From Bacteroides eggerthii (lineage in GTDB: Bacteria; Bacteroidota; Bacteroidia; Bacteroidales; Bacteroidaceae): a stretch of DNA of 64,000 nt. Under the pieces are notes generated by a model. It saw only the letters and a program-made list of their open reading frames with translations, was not told the origin of the DNA and did not search any database. Of this stretch, positions 17,801 to 27,025 are shown piece after piece (the first letter of the stretch is position 1; each line of letters starts with the position of its first letter). A program made the translations under genes and the position numbers. The stretch is taken from assembly GCF_025146565.1 (NCBI RefSeq), contig NZ_CP102258.1:2140001-2204000 (forward strand), read 5' to 3'.

Positions 17801-18679
17801 TTAAATTCGTTCGAGTACCTTAAGAATCAGGTGATCAATAGTGTTTTTATATCCTGTATTGGCTTCTTTTATTAATCGGTTGGCAATTACCATGCAGACC
17901 GTCATGGCTTTATGTCCCATTAGGCGGCTGAGGCCTGCCAATGCGGAACTCTCCATTTCAAAATTAGTGATTTTGTAGCCATTGTATTCGAATTTTTCGA
18001 TTTTCTCATTTTGATATGGATCTGCTAATGGCACACGTAGCTCACGTCCTTGTGGACCAAAGAAACCGCCGGCTGCAATGGTAACACCACGCACCATGTC
18101 ATCTCCGGCTATGCGATCTATCAGCTCTGCACTTGCATCAATAACATAGGGAGCGGGAGCGCACATATTGCCCGACCAGCCCATATGATTGAGGAAAGCA
18201 CGTTCAAAAGGAAGGTCGCAAACAGAGTTACGTCCGGCATAGAAGTTCAGTAAGCCGTCGAAACCTATCGATTTGGCAGAACAAACGAAGGTCCCTACGG
18301 GGGTATAAGGCTGTAGGCCACCACAAGTGCCGATGCGTACCAGTTCTAATTGGCGCAGTTGTTTTTTTTCTTCCCGCGTTTGGAAATCAATATTGGCTAG
18401 CGCATCCAATTCATTCATGACAATATCAATATTGTCGCAACCAATACCGGTGGAGACAACGGTGATACGTTTGCCTTTATAAGTACCTGTAATTGTTTTG
18501 AATTCGCGACTCTCTACTTCACATTCTTTATTTTCGAAGTGGGAAGCAACCAGCGCTACCCGGTCGGGATCACCTACGAGGATTATTTTATCTGCCAGCC
18601 ATTCGGGCTTTACATGCAAATGGAAAACGGAACCGTCTTCATTGATAATTAGTTCGGAAGATGCAAAATACTTTTTCAT
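17801..18679 (-). CDS. udp: Nucleoside phosphorylase, uridine phosphorylase type
   Basis: Cleaves uridine (and possibly related nucleosides) with phosphate to give the free base and ribose-1-phosphate in pyrimidine salvage. At 292 residues it belongs to the PNP/UDP hexamer family. The phosphate-binding GDPDR lies near residue 37, the family signature around STGIGCDN near 77, RIGTCGG near 115, and NFEMESSAL near 240 provides the ribose-binding Met-Glu-Ser. The start MKKYFASSELI follows a reasonable leader. Bacteroides members are longer than the E. coli enzyme and their exact base preference is not readable here. It runs in the same direction as floA upstream but a hairpin separates them. Confidence 0.9.
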   Translation of the reverse strand: MKKYFASSELIINEDGSVFHLHVKPEWLADKIILVGDPDRVALVASHFENKECEVESREFKTITGTYKGKRITVVSTGIGCDNIDIVMNELDALANIDFQTREEKKQLRQLELVRIGTCGGLQPYTPVGTFVCSAKSIGFDGLLNFYAGRNSVCDLPFERAFLNHMGWSGNMCAPAPYVIDASAELIDRIAGDDMVRGVTIAAGGFFGPQGRELRVPLADPYQNEKIEKFEYNGYKITNFEMESSALAGLSRLMGHKAMTVCMVIANRLIKEANTGYKNTIDHLILKVLERI

Positions 18680-18711
18680 GTTACAGGATATTATGATTGT
18701 TTATAAATAGA

Positions 18712-18752
18712 AAACGTCGGTAACCGGTTTCTGTTCACCAGTTCCGACGTTT
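18712..18752 (-). terminator. Hairpin terminator after floA
   Basis: Stem of 9 bp (18712-18720 with 18744-18752) extended by 7 bp (18722-18728 with 18737-18743, one G-U) around an 8-nt loop. On the minus strand it is followed by a T-rich tract. It lies between the floA stop and the udp start. Confidence 0.7.
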
Positions 18753-18771
18753 ATATCAATCGCTTTACCGG

Positions 18772-19773
18772 TTATTTGCTTAATGGTTGGTTGGATATGC
18801 CTGTTGTCGGTTTGGCAATGTTTTCGCGCATCGAAGTATCGGCCTCGATGTTTTTCATGCGATAATAATCCATTATACCTAAATTACCATTACGGAATGC
18901 TTCTGCCATAGCCTTAGGAACTTCTGCTTCTGCTTCAATAACTTTGGCGCGTGCTTCCTGTGCTTTGGCTTTCATTTCCTGCTCACTGGCAACTGCCATG
19001 GCGCGACGTTCCTCAGCTTTGGCTTGAGCAATGTTCTTGTCTGCATTTGCTTGGTCTATTTGCAAAGCGGCACCAATGTTTTTGCCTATGTCAATGTCGG
19101 CAATATCGATAGATAGAATTTCAAAAGCGGTACCGGCATCCAATCCTTTGCGAAGTACCAATTTGGAAATAGAATCCGGATTTTCCAGAACAGATTTATG
19201 ATTTTCGGAAGAACCGATAGATGATACGATACCTTCGCCAACACGAGCTAAAATAGTATCTTCTCCGGCACCACCCACCAATTGCCGGATATTGGCACGC
19301 ACAGTTACACGAGCTTTGGCAATCAGCTGAATTCCATCTTTTGCCACAGCCGTAACAGGTGGGGTGTCAATAACTTTAGGGTTTACAGACATTTGAACTG
19401 CTTCGAACACATCACGTCCGGCAAGGTCAATGGCAGTAGCCATTTGAAAAGGTAATTCAATGTTGGCTTTGGAAGCAGATACCAAAGCATGCACCACTTT
19501 CTCAACGTGACCTCCTGCAAGGTAGTGTGCTTCTAATTCGTCACGTGTGATGTTGCTTAGACCGGCTTTATGTGCTTCAATCAAGCCCGGCACAATGATG
19601 TAAGGCGGTACATTACGGATACGCATCAGAAATAGTTGGACCAGTGATATGTTTACCCCCGAAACTTTAGCGGATAACCATAGGAAAAACGGTACGTAAT
19701 GGAAAAACAGTACCAGGAAAATAATACCACCTACAATAATGAAGGCAGTGAGATACATTGTGCTTGGATCCAT
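18772..19773 (-). CDS. floA: Flotillin-like protein FloA
   Basis: A scaffold of membrane microdomains. At 333 residues it matches the family. It has an N-terminal membrane hairpin (hydrophobic 8-33), an SPFH-like domain (about 40-220) with [19 protein letters not shown], and an Ala/Glu-rich coiled coil (about 235-310) with repeated [16 protein letters not shown] units. It lies just downstream of an NfeD protein, the usual partner, and a TPR lipoprotein-like gene, on one strand with short gaps. A terminator follows. Confidence 0.95.
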   Translation of the reverse strand: MDPSTMYLTAFIIVGGIIFLVLFFHYVPFFLWLSAKVSGVNISLVQLFLMRIRNVPPYIIVPGLIEAHKAGLSNITRDELEAHYLAGGHVEKVVHALVSASKANIELPFQMATAIDLAGRDVFEAVQMSVNPKVIDTPPVTAVAKDGIQLIAKARVTVRANIRQLVGGAGEDTILARVGEGIVSSIGSSENHKSVLENPDSISKLVLRKGLDAGTAFEILSIDIADIDIGKNIGAALQIDQANADKNIAQAKAEERRAMAVASEQEMKAKAQEARAKVIEAEAEVPKAMAEAFRNGNLGIMDYYRMKNIEADTSMRENIAKPTTGISNQPLSK

Positions 19774-19828
19774 GATTTTAGTTATTAGTTATTACTTATT
19801 ACTTAATTGATTATTGGTGATTTATGAT

Positions 19829-20296
19829 TTACTTTTTCTTCTCCACAAGTATTACTCCGTCTGTAATGCGGTTTACTATAATAGGAGTTTTCTCATTCAG
19901 AAAACCATCTGTGGATTTGACTTCTACGATATCGCCGTTTATTTCAGCATATCCGATAAGGGCAAGGCGGGTCGTTGTAACACCTGTGTCGCCTATTTTC
20001 ACTTTTTCTTCGGCGCTTCGGTCTATCTTTGAAGTAATATTCTTTTTCAAGGCTATCTTGTCTAAAGTTTTGGAACGCATAAACCATATCAGCGAGCCAA
20101 CACAGGCTATGGCAGATACGGCAAGTGTGATGAAGCCTGCTGTTGTTCCTATATTGGTAAATGCATAATAATTGGCATAAATGATGCAACCGCCTGCCAG
20201 AAAACCGGCGATGCTGATACCCGGTACTATGAATAATTCCACTAAGAACAGTATAACTGCTGCTACGACTAATACTATGATAATGAAGATGTCCAT
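19829..20296 (-). CDS. NfeD family membrane protein
   Basis: A 155-residue partner of flotillin-type proteins. Two to three hydrophobic segments (about 3-30, 35-50, 55-75) are followed by a soluble OB-fold-like domain (about 95-150) with the pattern GDTGVTTTRLALIGYAEINGD then VDG/ITDGVILVEK. It is the short NfeD1b form, without the ClpP-like protease domain. It lies 55 bp before floA and 7 bp after the TPR gene, so the three are probably one operon. Confidence 0.9.
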   Translation of the reverse strand: MDIFIIIVLVVAAVILFLVELFIVPGISIAGFLAGGCIIYANYYAFTNIGTTAGFITLAVSAIACVGSLIWFMRSKTLDKIALKKNITSKIDRSAEEKVKIGDTGVTTTRLALIGYAEINGDIVEVKSTDGFLNEKTPIIVNRITDGVILVEKKK

Positions 20297-20303
20297 AGTT
20301 TTT

Positions 20304-21734
20304 CTATTTAATGGTTTGTTTTTCTAATTTACGCACTTGGATAACAGATTGATCTATTTCCGTGGCCAATTGTTGTACACGTTTTTCCAAGTCAAGTATA
20401 GCTGGAGCCATTTGGGCTTTTTCGTTTTGATTGGCACGAGAATATTGGGTACGTATATTTTCCAGTTTACTCTGTTGCTGATGATAGCTTTCTTTCAATT
20501 GAAGATATTTTTTGAATTGTGCTTTTGCCTGTGGAGAACGGAAATCGGTCGCATAGTGATAGATATGCTGGTCATCAATCACAAATTCGAATTCATGGTG
20601 TTTCTTTATTTCCGGCTTTTCCTGCATCACTTTTTGTAACCGGCTTTGGGCATCAGCCACTAAGTTCTCATCTGTCCATGTATCCTTAATGGAATGAAGT
20701 TGGGCAAGTTTTATCAATTTGCCTTTATCCATGTTTTCATAGTTGTATACCTGTTTGGATGATGCCGGAATGAATACATATATGCAGACTTTATCCTCCG
20801 GCTGATAACGGTCTGATGCAAACCAGCCTAAGTTATTGAATTCGTCTATAACATACATATAATCGTTGTAGGGGGAGTTGAAAGGCATGCCTACATTCTC
20901 CGGAGCCAGATAGGTGTCTGTATTCATGTTATAGCGCGTTACAAAAATATCATAGTTTCCCATAGATGCAGGACCGTCTGCGGCATAATAAATAGTGATG
21001 CCGTCTGCCAACACATAAGGATAGTTGGCATTCATTGATTCATTGATACTGCCGGGAAGCATGTTGCCTTTGCCCCATTCATCCATCATCTTGTTGCGTG
21101 ATAGGATGTTGAGTGTGCTGTCTTTCTGCAACTCGCTATAATAGATTTTATTTCCCAATTCTGTTTCGTACACAGTGCCACCCTTGCCATTGGAGTTTTT
21201 AAAGTAGGTGTCATACATAAAAAGTTTGCCGGATTCAGGGCTGATTTTGTATGCTTTGAGAAAATCTTTTTTGTCTACCACAAAACTGTCAATGAAGCAG
21301 ACTTCCTCTACGCCTTTTAGCATACGGAGGTTTGCTTTACTTTTTTCCAACAGTTTTTCCGCTTCGGCTGTAGGGCGTCTTCTTTTGGTCAGTTCGGCAA
21401 TATATTCTTCGAAAGTGTTGACTGCATCTTCAAATCGGTAGGTGGCATTATAGGCCTGTGCCAAATAAAGCTGCCCACCGGCAGCCCGACGTTTTACGGC
21501 TGTTTCTAAATACTTGATAGCTTCCTCCGCTTCCCCTGTGTTTAAACAGCACACGCCATACCACAGATTATAACTTCCGTTGTTAGGCTGTGATTTGACG
21601 AATTTTTTAAAAGCTGGTTTGGCTTGGTCATATTGGCCTTTCTCATAGAGCGCTTTAGCTTGTGTAAGGGTTTGCGCTGAAATATTCATTCCAAAGAAAC
21701 CTAATAACAAAAGCAGTATATATTTTTTCTTCAT
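20304..21734 (-). CDS. Secreted TPR / PD40-like repeat protein
   Basis: The start at 21734 gives the signal peptide MKKKYILLLLLGFF...ISAQ; the longer ORF start at 21761 would lie beside the -7 box and is unlikely. Residues about 22-130 form TPR-like helices (ALYEKGQYDQAKPAF, GEAEEAIKYLETAVK). The middle (about 180-330) has beta-propeller-like repeats with FASDR and ITIYYAADGPASMGNYDIF, as in TolB/PD40 regions of OmpA-linked proteins. The C-terminus is a coiled coil (about 400-470). No OmpA domain is present. Probably periplasmic and envelope-associated; role unknown. First gene of the nfeD-floA operon. Confidence 0.75.
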   Translation of the reverse strand: MKKKYILLLLLGFFGMNISAQTLTQAKALYEKGQYDQAKPAFKKFVKSQPNNGSYNLWYGVCCLNTGEAEEAIKYLETAVKRRAAGGQLYLAQAYNATYRFEDAVNTFEEYIAELTKRRRPTAEAEKLLEKSKANLRMLKGVEEVCFIDSFVVDKKDFLKAYKISPESGKLFMYDTYFKNSNGKGGTVYETELGNKIYYSELQKDSTLNILSRNKMMDEWGKGNMLPGSINESMNANYPYVLADGITIYYAADGPASMGNYDIFVTRYNMNTDTYLAPENVGMPFNSPYNDYMYVIDEFNNLGWFASDRYQPEDKVCIYVFIPASSKQVYNYENMDKGKLIKLAQLHSIKDTWTDENLVADAQSRLQKVMQEKPEIKKHHEFEFVIDDQHIYHYATDFRSPQAKAQFKKYLQLKESYHQQQSKLENIRTQYSRANQNEKAQMAPAILDLEKRVQQLATEIDQSVIQVRKLEKQTIK

Positions 21735-21766
21735 ATATGAAAATCTTTTTAATGAGTTCAAAAATA

Positions 21767-21847
21767 CAAATTTATCGGGAATAAAGCGGTTTTCTGTGAT
21801 TCTATTATGTTAATTCTTCTTTAAATGATTCTTTTCAACTACTTTTG
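21767..21847. promoter_or_regulatory. Divergent -7 boxes for the TPR gene and ttcA
   Basis: TAAATTTG on minus at 21774-21767 serves the TPR-nfeD-floA operon. TACTTTTG on plus at 21840-21847 serves ttcA, 15 bases before its ATG. Both fit TAnnTTTG; the -33 elements are weak. Confidence 0.6.
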
Positions 21848-21861
21848 CAGCCGATTTTTAA

Positions 21862-22617
21862 ATGATTTTTATGGCACAATTTACAGAGGAAGAAAAGACT
21901 TTGCGGCGTATTGAAAAGCGGTTCGGTAAAGGAGTGGTGGAATATGGGCTTATAGAAGAGGGCGATCGGATTCTTATCGGACTTTCCGGAGGAAAAGATT
22001 CTCTGGCGCTGGTTGAATTGTTGGCGCGTCGTTCCCGGATTTTGAAGCCGAGATTTTCTGTTATTGCTGTTCATGTGGTAATGAAGAACATTCCTTATCA
22101 AAGTGATGTGGATTATCTCAGAAATTATACGGAGTCATGTGGGATACCTTTTGTTCTGTATGAAACGGAGTTTGATGCAAGTACGGACACTCGTAAGTCA
22201 CCTTGTTTTTTATGTTCTTGGAATCGGCGGAAAGCTTTGTTTACTGTGGCAAAGGAGCAAAAGTGCAACAAGATAGCCTTGGGACATCATATGGATGACA
22301 TTCTGGAGACCTTGCTGATGAACATTACTTATCAGGGTACATTCAGTTCAATGCCGCCGCGATTGGTAATGAAGAAGTTTGATATGACAATCATCCGGCC
22401 CATGTGTCTTGTGCATGAGGCGGATTTAATGGAACTGGCAGAGATAAGGGCATATAGGAAACAAGTGAAGAACTGCCCTTATGAATCGCAGTCAAGCCGG
22501 AGTGCGATGAAAAGAATTTTGCACCAACTGGAAGAAATGAATCCGGAAGCCCGATATAGCTTATGGGGGAGTATGAGTAATGTGCAGGAAGAATTGTTGC
22601 CGAGGAAATTAAAATAA
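21862..22617 (+). CDS. ttcA: TtcA-family tRNA 2-thiolation ATPase
   Basis: A PP-loop ATPase of the TtcA/TilS superfamily that likely installs 2-thiocytidine at position 32 of tRNAs, using an iron-sulfur cluster. In 251 residues it has the PP-loop SGGKDS (42-47), CFLC (115-118) and a third conserved cysteine in NCPYES near the C-terminus, as in TtcA. ATG at 21862 is used; an ATG three codons later is also possible. The leader is short because the -7 box ends at 21847. Confidence 0.88.
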   Translation: MIFMAQFTEEEKTLRRIEKRFGKGVVEYGLIEEGDRILIGLSGGKDSLALVELLARRSRILKPRFSVIAVHVVMKNIPYQSDVDYLRNYTESCGIPFVLYETEFDASTDTRKSPCFLCSWNRRKALFTVAKEQKCNKIALGHHMDDILETLLMNITYQGTFSSMPPRLVMKKFDMTIIRPMCLVHEADLMELAEIRAYRKQVKNCPYESQSSRSAMKRILHQLEEMNPEARYSLWGSMSNVQEELLPRKLK

Positions 22618-22661
22618 GATTAAAAAAAGTTAGTAAGTAACCTCATTTAAGTAATCATTAT

Positions 22662-23030
22662 ATGAAAGCTTTTTATACTATTCTACTATTGATTGTATCC
22701 AATGTCTTTATGACATTTGCTTGGTACGGGCATTTGAAATTGCAGGAAATGAAAGTAATTTCCAATTGGCCACTTTATGCTGTAATTTTGTTTTCGTGGA
22801 TGATAGCTTTGGCAGAGTATGCATTTCAGATTCCGGCAAATCGTATTGGTTTTATCGGTAATGGCGGTCCTTTTTCGTTAATGCAGTTAAAAGTTATTCA
22901 GGAAGTGGTGACACTTATTATTTTTACGATATTTACCACTGTTCTCTTTAAAGGAGAGTCTTTGCATTGGAATCATTTTGCGGCATTTGTTTGCTTGGTA
23001 TTGGCGGTGTATTTTGTCTTTTATAAATAG
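22662..23030 (+). CDS. DMT family protein (DUF486)
   Basis: A 122-residue integral membrane protein with four hydrophobic segments (about 5-22, 35-52, 72-92, 100-120). It matches the small DUF486 branch of the drug/metabolite transporter superfamily, with the pattern MTFAWYGHL and SWMIALAEYAFQIPANRIG. Substrate unknown. Its stop codon is inside the left arm of the terminator hairpin. It follows ttcA by 44 bp and may be co-transcribed. Confidence 0.88.
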   Translation: MKAFYTILLLIVSNVFMTFAWYGHLKLQEMKVISNWPLYAVILFSWMIALAEYAFQIPANRIGFIGNGGPFSLMQLKVIQEVVTLIIFTIFTTVLFKGESLHWNHFAAFVCLVLAVYFVFYK

Positions 23031-23073
23031 AGGATTGGATTAGCGGATCTCTTTCCGCTAATCCAATCCTCTA
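23028..23073. terminator. Bidirectional terminator between DUF486 gene and apbE
   Basis: Perfect 20-bp arms (23028-23047 and 23054-23073) with a 6-nt loop, including the stop codon of the upstream gene. It serves the two convergent genes. Confidence 0.85.
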
Positions 23074-23078
23074 TACTA

Positions 23079-24101
23079 TTATTTACCTGTGATATATTTG
23101 CTCATACCTTTCGTGTAGAACATTTGGAATTCTCCCTTGTCATCCGTATATATGAAACATGCGTCAAGATCGGGGTGAGCATTGGCAAAACGTTCGGCCT
23201 CTTCCAGTCCCATGACCATGAAAGCAGTAGCGTAGGCGTCGGCGCTCATGCAATCCCGGGCAATGACTGTTGCCGACAAGATGTTATGTTGTACAGGGTA
23301 TCCTGTGCGTGGATCTATGGTGTGAGCGTATTTCTTTCCGTCTTTGTAGTAATAGTTCCGGTAATTGCCTGAAGTGGCGATGCCCATGTCGGTCACTTGC
23401 AATATGGTTTGTAACTCTTGATTTACGGCAAGTGAGTCATCTACCGGCTTGTTGATGCCGATGCGCCATAAACTTTTCTTCGGGTTTTCTCCGCGAACCA
23501 CTACTTCACCGCCTATATCCACCATGAAGTTACCGATGCCTTTTTTTTCTAATAATTGTGCAATGACATCCACTGCGTAACCTTTGGCTACGGCGCTGCA
23601 TGAAAGCATGATGCGAGGGTCTTGTTTGATAACCTTCCCTTCGGCAGATAATGAAACTTTTGAATAACCTGTAATATCTAATAGGCTGTCTATCATAGCT
23701 GAATCAGGGAATGCACCTTTCTTGAATCCGAACCCCCAAGCATTGGCCAACGGAGCTACTGTAATGTCAAAGGCCCGTCCGGTCTCTTGGGATATCTCCA
23801 TGCTGCGGCGGAATACGTTAATAAAGAAAGTGTCGGGGATGATGTCTTCGTTTCGGTTGATACGCGTAATGGTGGCCGTATCGTTGAAAGGGGATAACGA
23901 ACCGTCAAAACGTTTGAGCTCTGCTTCAATTTCGGACTTCAGATCGCTGTCATACTGGTAAGTTATGTTATATACTGTTCCAAAAATCAGCCCGCTGGCG
24001 GTTCGATAAGGGATGGCACGATTGTGTCGTGCGAGTATTCCGATAGTGCCTAATACAAGCAAGGCAACCCACAAAAAATTCCGTTGTACTTTCTTGTCCA
24101 T
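23079..24101 (-). CDS. apbE: FAD:protein FMN transferase
   Basis: Attaches FMN covalently to threonine in NqrB/NqrC and Rnf subunits, exporting flavin chemistry to the periplasmic side. The start at 24101 (MDKKVQRNFLWV) gives a single N-terminal membrane anchor; the longer ORF adds ten unlikely residues. Family motifs include GTVYNITY, the FDITVAPLANAWGF region, VDIGGEVVVRG, KYAHTIDPRTGYPV with the conserved His-Thr-Ile-Asp-Pro, and SADAYATAFMVMG. About 340 residues, the usual length. The likely target, Na+-NQR or Rnf, is not in this window. Confidence 0.95.
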   Translation of the reverse strand: MDKKVQRNFLWVALLVLGTIGILARHNRAIPYRTASGLIFGTVYNITYQYDSDLKSEIEAELKRFDGSLSPFNDTATITRINRNEDIIPDTFFINVFRRSMEISQETGRAFDITVAPLANAWGFGFKKGAFPDSAMIDSLLDITGYSKVSLSAEGKVIKQDPRIMLSCSAVAKGYAVDVIAQLLEKKGIGNFMVDIGGEVVVRGENPKKSLWRIGINKPVDDSLAVNQELQTILQVTDMGIATSGNYRNYYYKDGKKYAHTIDPRTGYPVQHNILSATVIARDCMSADAYATAFMVMGLEEAERFANAHPDLDACFIYTDDKGEFQMFYTKGMSKYITGK

Positions 24102-24196
24102 AATATTTAATGCTAAGTTAATAACCCTCAAAAGGATAATCCTCCTCCGGCTTTCCTCTGTTCTCTATTGGGATTTGGGGCTTTCTATTCTTGATA

Positions 24197-24778
24197 TCAA
24201 CTGCAAAACAGGTGCTCTATCAATATCTTTGTGCCTATGATAATAAGGATGACGCCACCCCAGAGTTCTGCGCGTAATTTGCGGGCAATGCCACATCCGA
24301 AACGGATACCGAACATCAGTCCGACAAATGATAAGGCAAATGATACAAATCCTATGATGCCGATAGAAGGCAGTATGGATGAAAAACTGCGGACACCCAG
24401 AAATGCAAATGAAACACCGACTGCCAGCGCGTCGATACTGGTGGCTACCGCTAATGCCGAAACCACTTTTAGGCTGGTAGGGTCAAATTCATGTCTGCAA
24501 TCTTCATCTTTGAAAGATTCCAAGACCATACGCCCTCCAAGAAAAGCCAGAATAGCAAAAGCTATCCAATGGTCTATGTTTTCAATGAGATGGCTGAAAA
24601 AGCTGGCTCCTATCCAGCCAAGTAGCGGCATGAGTGCCTGAAAAAAACCGAAAGCCAGTGCCATTATCAGCATCGGACGCATCCGGACACGTTTCAATAT
24701 AATACCGCTGGCAATAGATACTGCGAAACAATCCATTGCAAGTCCTATGGCAAGCAACCAGATTTCTAATCCTGTCAT
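24197..24778 (-). CDS. mntP: Manganese efflux pump MntP
   Basis: Exports Mn2+ across the inner membrane. The 193-residue protein has six hydrophobic segments and the two inverted repeat signatures with conserved aspartates, AMDCFAVSIASG (about 14-25) and TSIDALAVGVSF (about 113-124). No Mn-sensing riboswitch is visible upstream; only 4 bp separate it from the DUF6048 gene, so it is transcribed with that envelope cluster. Confidence 0.95.
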   Translation of the reverse strand: MTGLEIWLLAIGLAMDCFAVSIASGIILKRVRMRPMLIMALAFGFFQALMPLLGWIGASFFSHLIENIDHWIAFAILAFLGGRMVLESFKDEDCRHEFDPTSLKVVSALAVATSIDALAVGVSFAFLGVRSFSSILPSIGIIGFVSFALSFVGLMFGIRFGCGIARKLRAELWGGVILIIIGTKILIEHLFCS

Positions 24779-24782
24779 TGTT

Positions 24783-25550
24783 TTAGAATGGTAATTTATA
24801 GATTATTGTATAAGTGACCCCTGTGGTGTTTCCGTTGTATTTGCCATAACCCGGTACGTACCATGGGTCTCCATATTCGGCAACGGAAGAACTCAGACGG
24901 AATTTGAAGCGTAATGCCCAGCCCATATACAGGCTTTTCCACACATGTGCCCGTATGCCGACACAAAATTCCGCCCATTGCATTGAACCTTTCATTCCTT
25001 TATGGTCAAAAGGCAGGCTGCCTCCCCAGATACCGTCTATCAGGTTCGGATTGCCTAAGCTACCACCGTATTCAGGGTCGCTGACAGCCAATGATTCCAC
25101 ATCGTATTTGAAGCTGGTTGCTGCATAGCGCAGACCCACAAGTATCATGTGTCCATGTTTCTTGTTATAGAGTGCGTTATAATCCATGCCGATGCGAAAA
25201 TAGGGAGCGCCGGTTTTATAATGTATTCCTTTGTCGCTCCAGGTATCTGTGTTGCCATAGCCGAATTCTACCGTTGGGAAAAAACGGTTTTTGAGGCTTA
25301 CGTCAACCGCTACCTCGCTACTGAAAAAGTCACTTCCAAGCAGTTTGCCTCCGGGACCCCATAAATCTGCGCTGATGGAGATGCCGTTGTAGAGAGGATA
25401 GTGCACCTCCTCCTTGGCATCCTTTTTTTCCGTTTTGGGCGGAGTGGTTGCCGGTGGGGCGGAGATATTACTGTTTTGTGCCTGCAATGGGAGAGACAGC
25501 AGTAAACAGAGTGCCAGACTAATAGAATAGTTTAAGATTTTCTGTACCAT
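24783..25550 (-). CDS. Outer-membrane-type protein, DUF6048 family
   Basis: A 255-residue secreted protein with a signal peptide ending LPLQAQ (1-25), a Pro/Lys-rich linker (30-50) and then alternating strands rich in Tyr/Gly, ending in an aromatic residue (YKLPF). This suggests a small beta-barrel. It matches the Bacteroidota DUF6048 family, which is typically found beside DUF6452, as here. Function unknown. The 5' end overlaps the upstream lipoprotein gene by 32 bp. Confidence 0.75.
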   Translation of the reverse strand: MVQKILNYSISLALCLLLSLPLQAQNSNISAPPATTPPKTEKKDAKEEVHYPLYNGISISADLWGPGGKLLGSDFFSSEVAVDVSLKNRFFPTVEFGYGNTDTWSDKGIHYKTGAPYFRIGMDYNALYNKKHGHMILVGLRYAATSFKYDVESLAVSDPEYGGSLGNPNLIDGIWGGSLPFDHKGMKGSMQWAEFCVGIRAHVWKSLYMGWALRFKFRLSSSVAEYGDPWYVPGYGKYNGNTTGVTYTIIYKLPF

Positions 25551-26004
25551 AAATTCCGGCTTCTTTATTTACAATGCGAATAGAATCAAGACTGTGACGG
25601 CTGTAATTGACATCTTTAATGCTCTGTTTCATTTGATAACCGCAGTCCATTGACAGGAAGTAAGGCGTATTGGTTTGATAAACAACGAGTGTATCTGTCA
25701 ATGTTTTGCTGTAACGGAATACAAGTACGGTGGAGTCGGCGGTATATCTTAAAGGAAGTGAGAGGTCATGCACTTTCTTCTGGTTGTTGATGATAATGGA
25801 ATCCGTACCGAAAGCGGTGACAGTCAGCGAGTCCAACGTATCATTGGAAACAACTTCTGTTTCGGGGTCTAATGTGTAGAAGTAACACTGCATCATGGCT
25901 CGTGTGGCCATTGAGCAGTCCGCTTCTTCCGAACAAGATATTACTACGCTAAGGATAGGGAAGAGAAAGGCTCCGGTTATGATGAATTTGACTAATGCTT
26001 TCAT
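25519..26004 (-). CDS. Lipoprotein, DUF6452 family
   Basis: A 161-residue protein with a lipobox-type signal (ILSVVISC, Cys24). The mature part has many beta strands and repeated Thr/Asp residues (DTLDSLTVTAFGTDSI). It matches the DUF6452 family that pairs with DUF6048. Function unknown; the pairing and overlap suggest a joint envelope role. It lies two bases downstream of the glycosyltransferase gene stop. Confidence 0.75.
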   Translation of the reverse strand: MKALVKFIITGAFLFPILSVVISCSEEADCSMATRAMMQCYFYTLDPETEVVSNDTLDSLTVTAFGTDSIIINNQKKVHDLSLPLRYTADSTVLVFRYSKTLTDTLVVYQTNTPYFLSMDCGYQMKQSIKDVNYSRHSLDSIRIVNKEAGIYGTENLKLFY

Positions 26005-26006
26005 GG

Positions 26007-26960
26007 TTAAATCATTTTCTCGATTTGATACTTGTTACGTTCCGGCGCATTGCGGGATATCAGTTCGCCGAGGAAACCTGCCACAAACAGTTGGGTTCCG
26101 ATAATCATGGATGTTAATGACAGATAGAAATAAGGGGAGTCTGTCACAAGTCGGTATGGCATGCCTTGATTCATGTAATACAGTTTACTGGCGCCGACAA
26201 TAATTACGGCAATGAATCCGATGAAAAACATCAGCGATCCCAATATGCCGAAGAAGTGCATAGGCTTGATGCCGAAGGTGGAAAGGAACCAAAGGGAAAT
26301 TAAATCCAGATAACCGTTAAAGAAACGGTTCCAGCCGCCGAATTTGGTTTTGCCGAATTTTCGTGCCTGATGATGCACCACTTTCTCGCCGATCTTCTTG
26401 AAACCGGCATTTTTGGCGAGGTAGGGTATGTAACGGTGCATTTCACCGTACACTTCTATGTTTTTTATCACCTCTTTGCGGTAGGCTTTCAGGCCGCAAT
26501 TAAAATCATGCAGGTTTTTTATGCCGGAAACCTTACGTGCGGTAGCGTTGAACAGCTTAGTCGGTATGGTTTTTGACAAGGGGTCATATCTTTTCTGCTT
26601 CCAGCCGGATACCAGGTCGTAGCCTTCTTCCGTAATCATGCGGTATAGTTCCGGAATTTCGTCGGGACTGTCCTGTAAGTCTGCGTCCATTGTAATCACG
26701 ACATTTCCTTGCGCTTGGTCAAAACCGCAATAGAGTGCCGGCGACTTGCCATAATTACGGCGGAATTTTATTCCCCGTACTTTGTCCGAGCCGGCTTGCA
26801 GCTGCTCTATTATCTGCCAGGAGTGGTCGGTACTTCCGTCGTTAACGAAAATAATTTCATAAGAAAAGTTATGAGCTTTCATTACCCTCTCAATCCATGC
26901 AAACAATTCCGGAAGAGACTCTTCTTCATTATATAAAGGAATGACTACTGAAATATCCAT
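26007..26960 (-). CDS. Family 2 glycosyltransferase, polyprenyl-phosphate type
   Basis: A 317-residue GT-A enzyme. It has the N-terminal SVVIPLYNEEESLPEL, the nucleotide-sugar Asp cluster MDADLQDSPDEIP (about 92-104), and two C-terminal transmembrane helices (about 230-255 and 270-295). This is the layout of DPM1/GtrB-type enzymes that load a sugar onto undecaprenyl phosphate for envelope glycans. The sugar is not readable. Leads the cluster GT2-DUF6452-DUF6048-mntP. Confidence 0.9.
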   Translation of the reverse strand: MDISVVIPLYNEEESLPELFAWIERVMKAHNFSYEIIFVNDGSTDHSWQIIEQLQAGSDKVRGIKFRRNYGKSPALYCGFDQAQGNVVITMDADLQDSPDEIPELYRMITEEGYDLVSGWKQKRYDPLSKTIPTKLFNATARKVSGIKNLHDFNCGLKAYRKEVIKNIEVYGEMHRYIPYLAKNAGFKKIGEKVVHHQARKFGKTKFGGWNRFFNGYLDLISLWFLSTFGIKPMHFFGILGSLMFFIGFIAVIIVGASKLYYMNQGMPYRLVTDSPYFYLSLTSMIIGTQLFVAGFLGELISRNAPERNKYQIEKMI

Positions 26961-27025
26961 TTGCTTATTTATGATTTTAACTATGTTACACTATGCCTGG
27001 TTTATCTGAAATCTGCCGTCGCTTG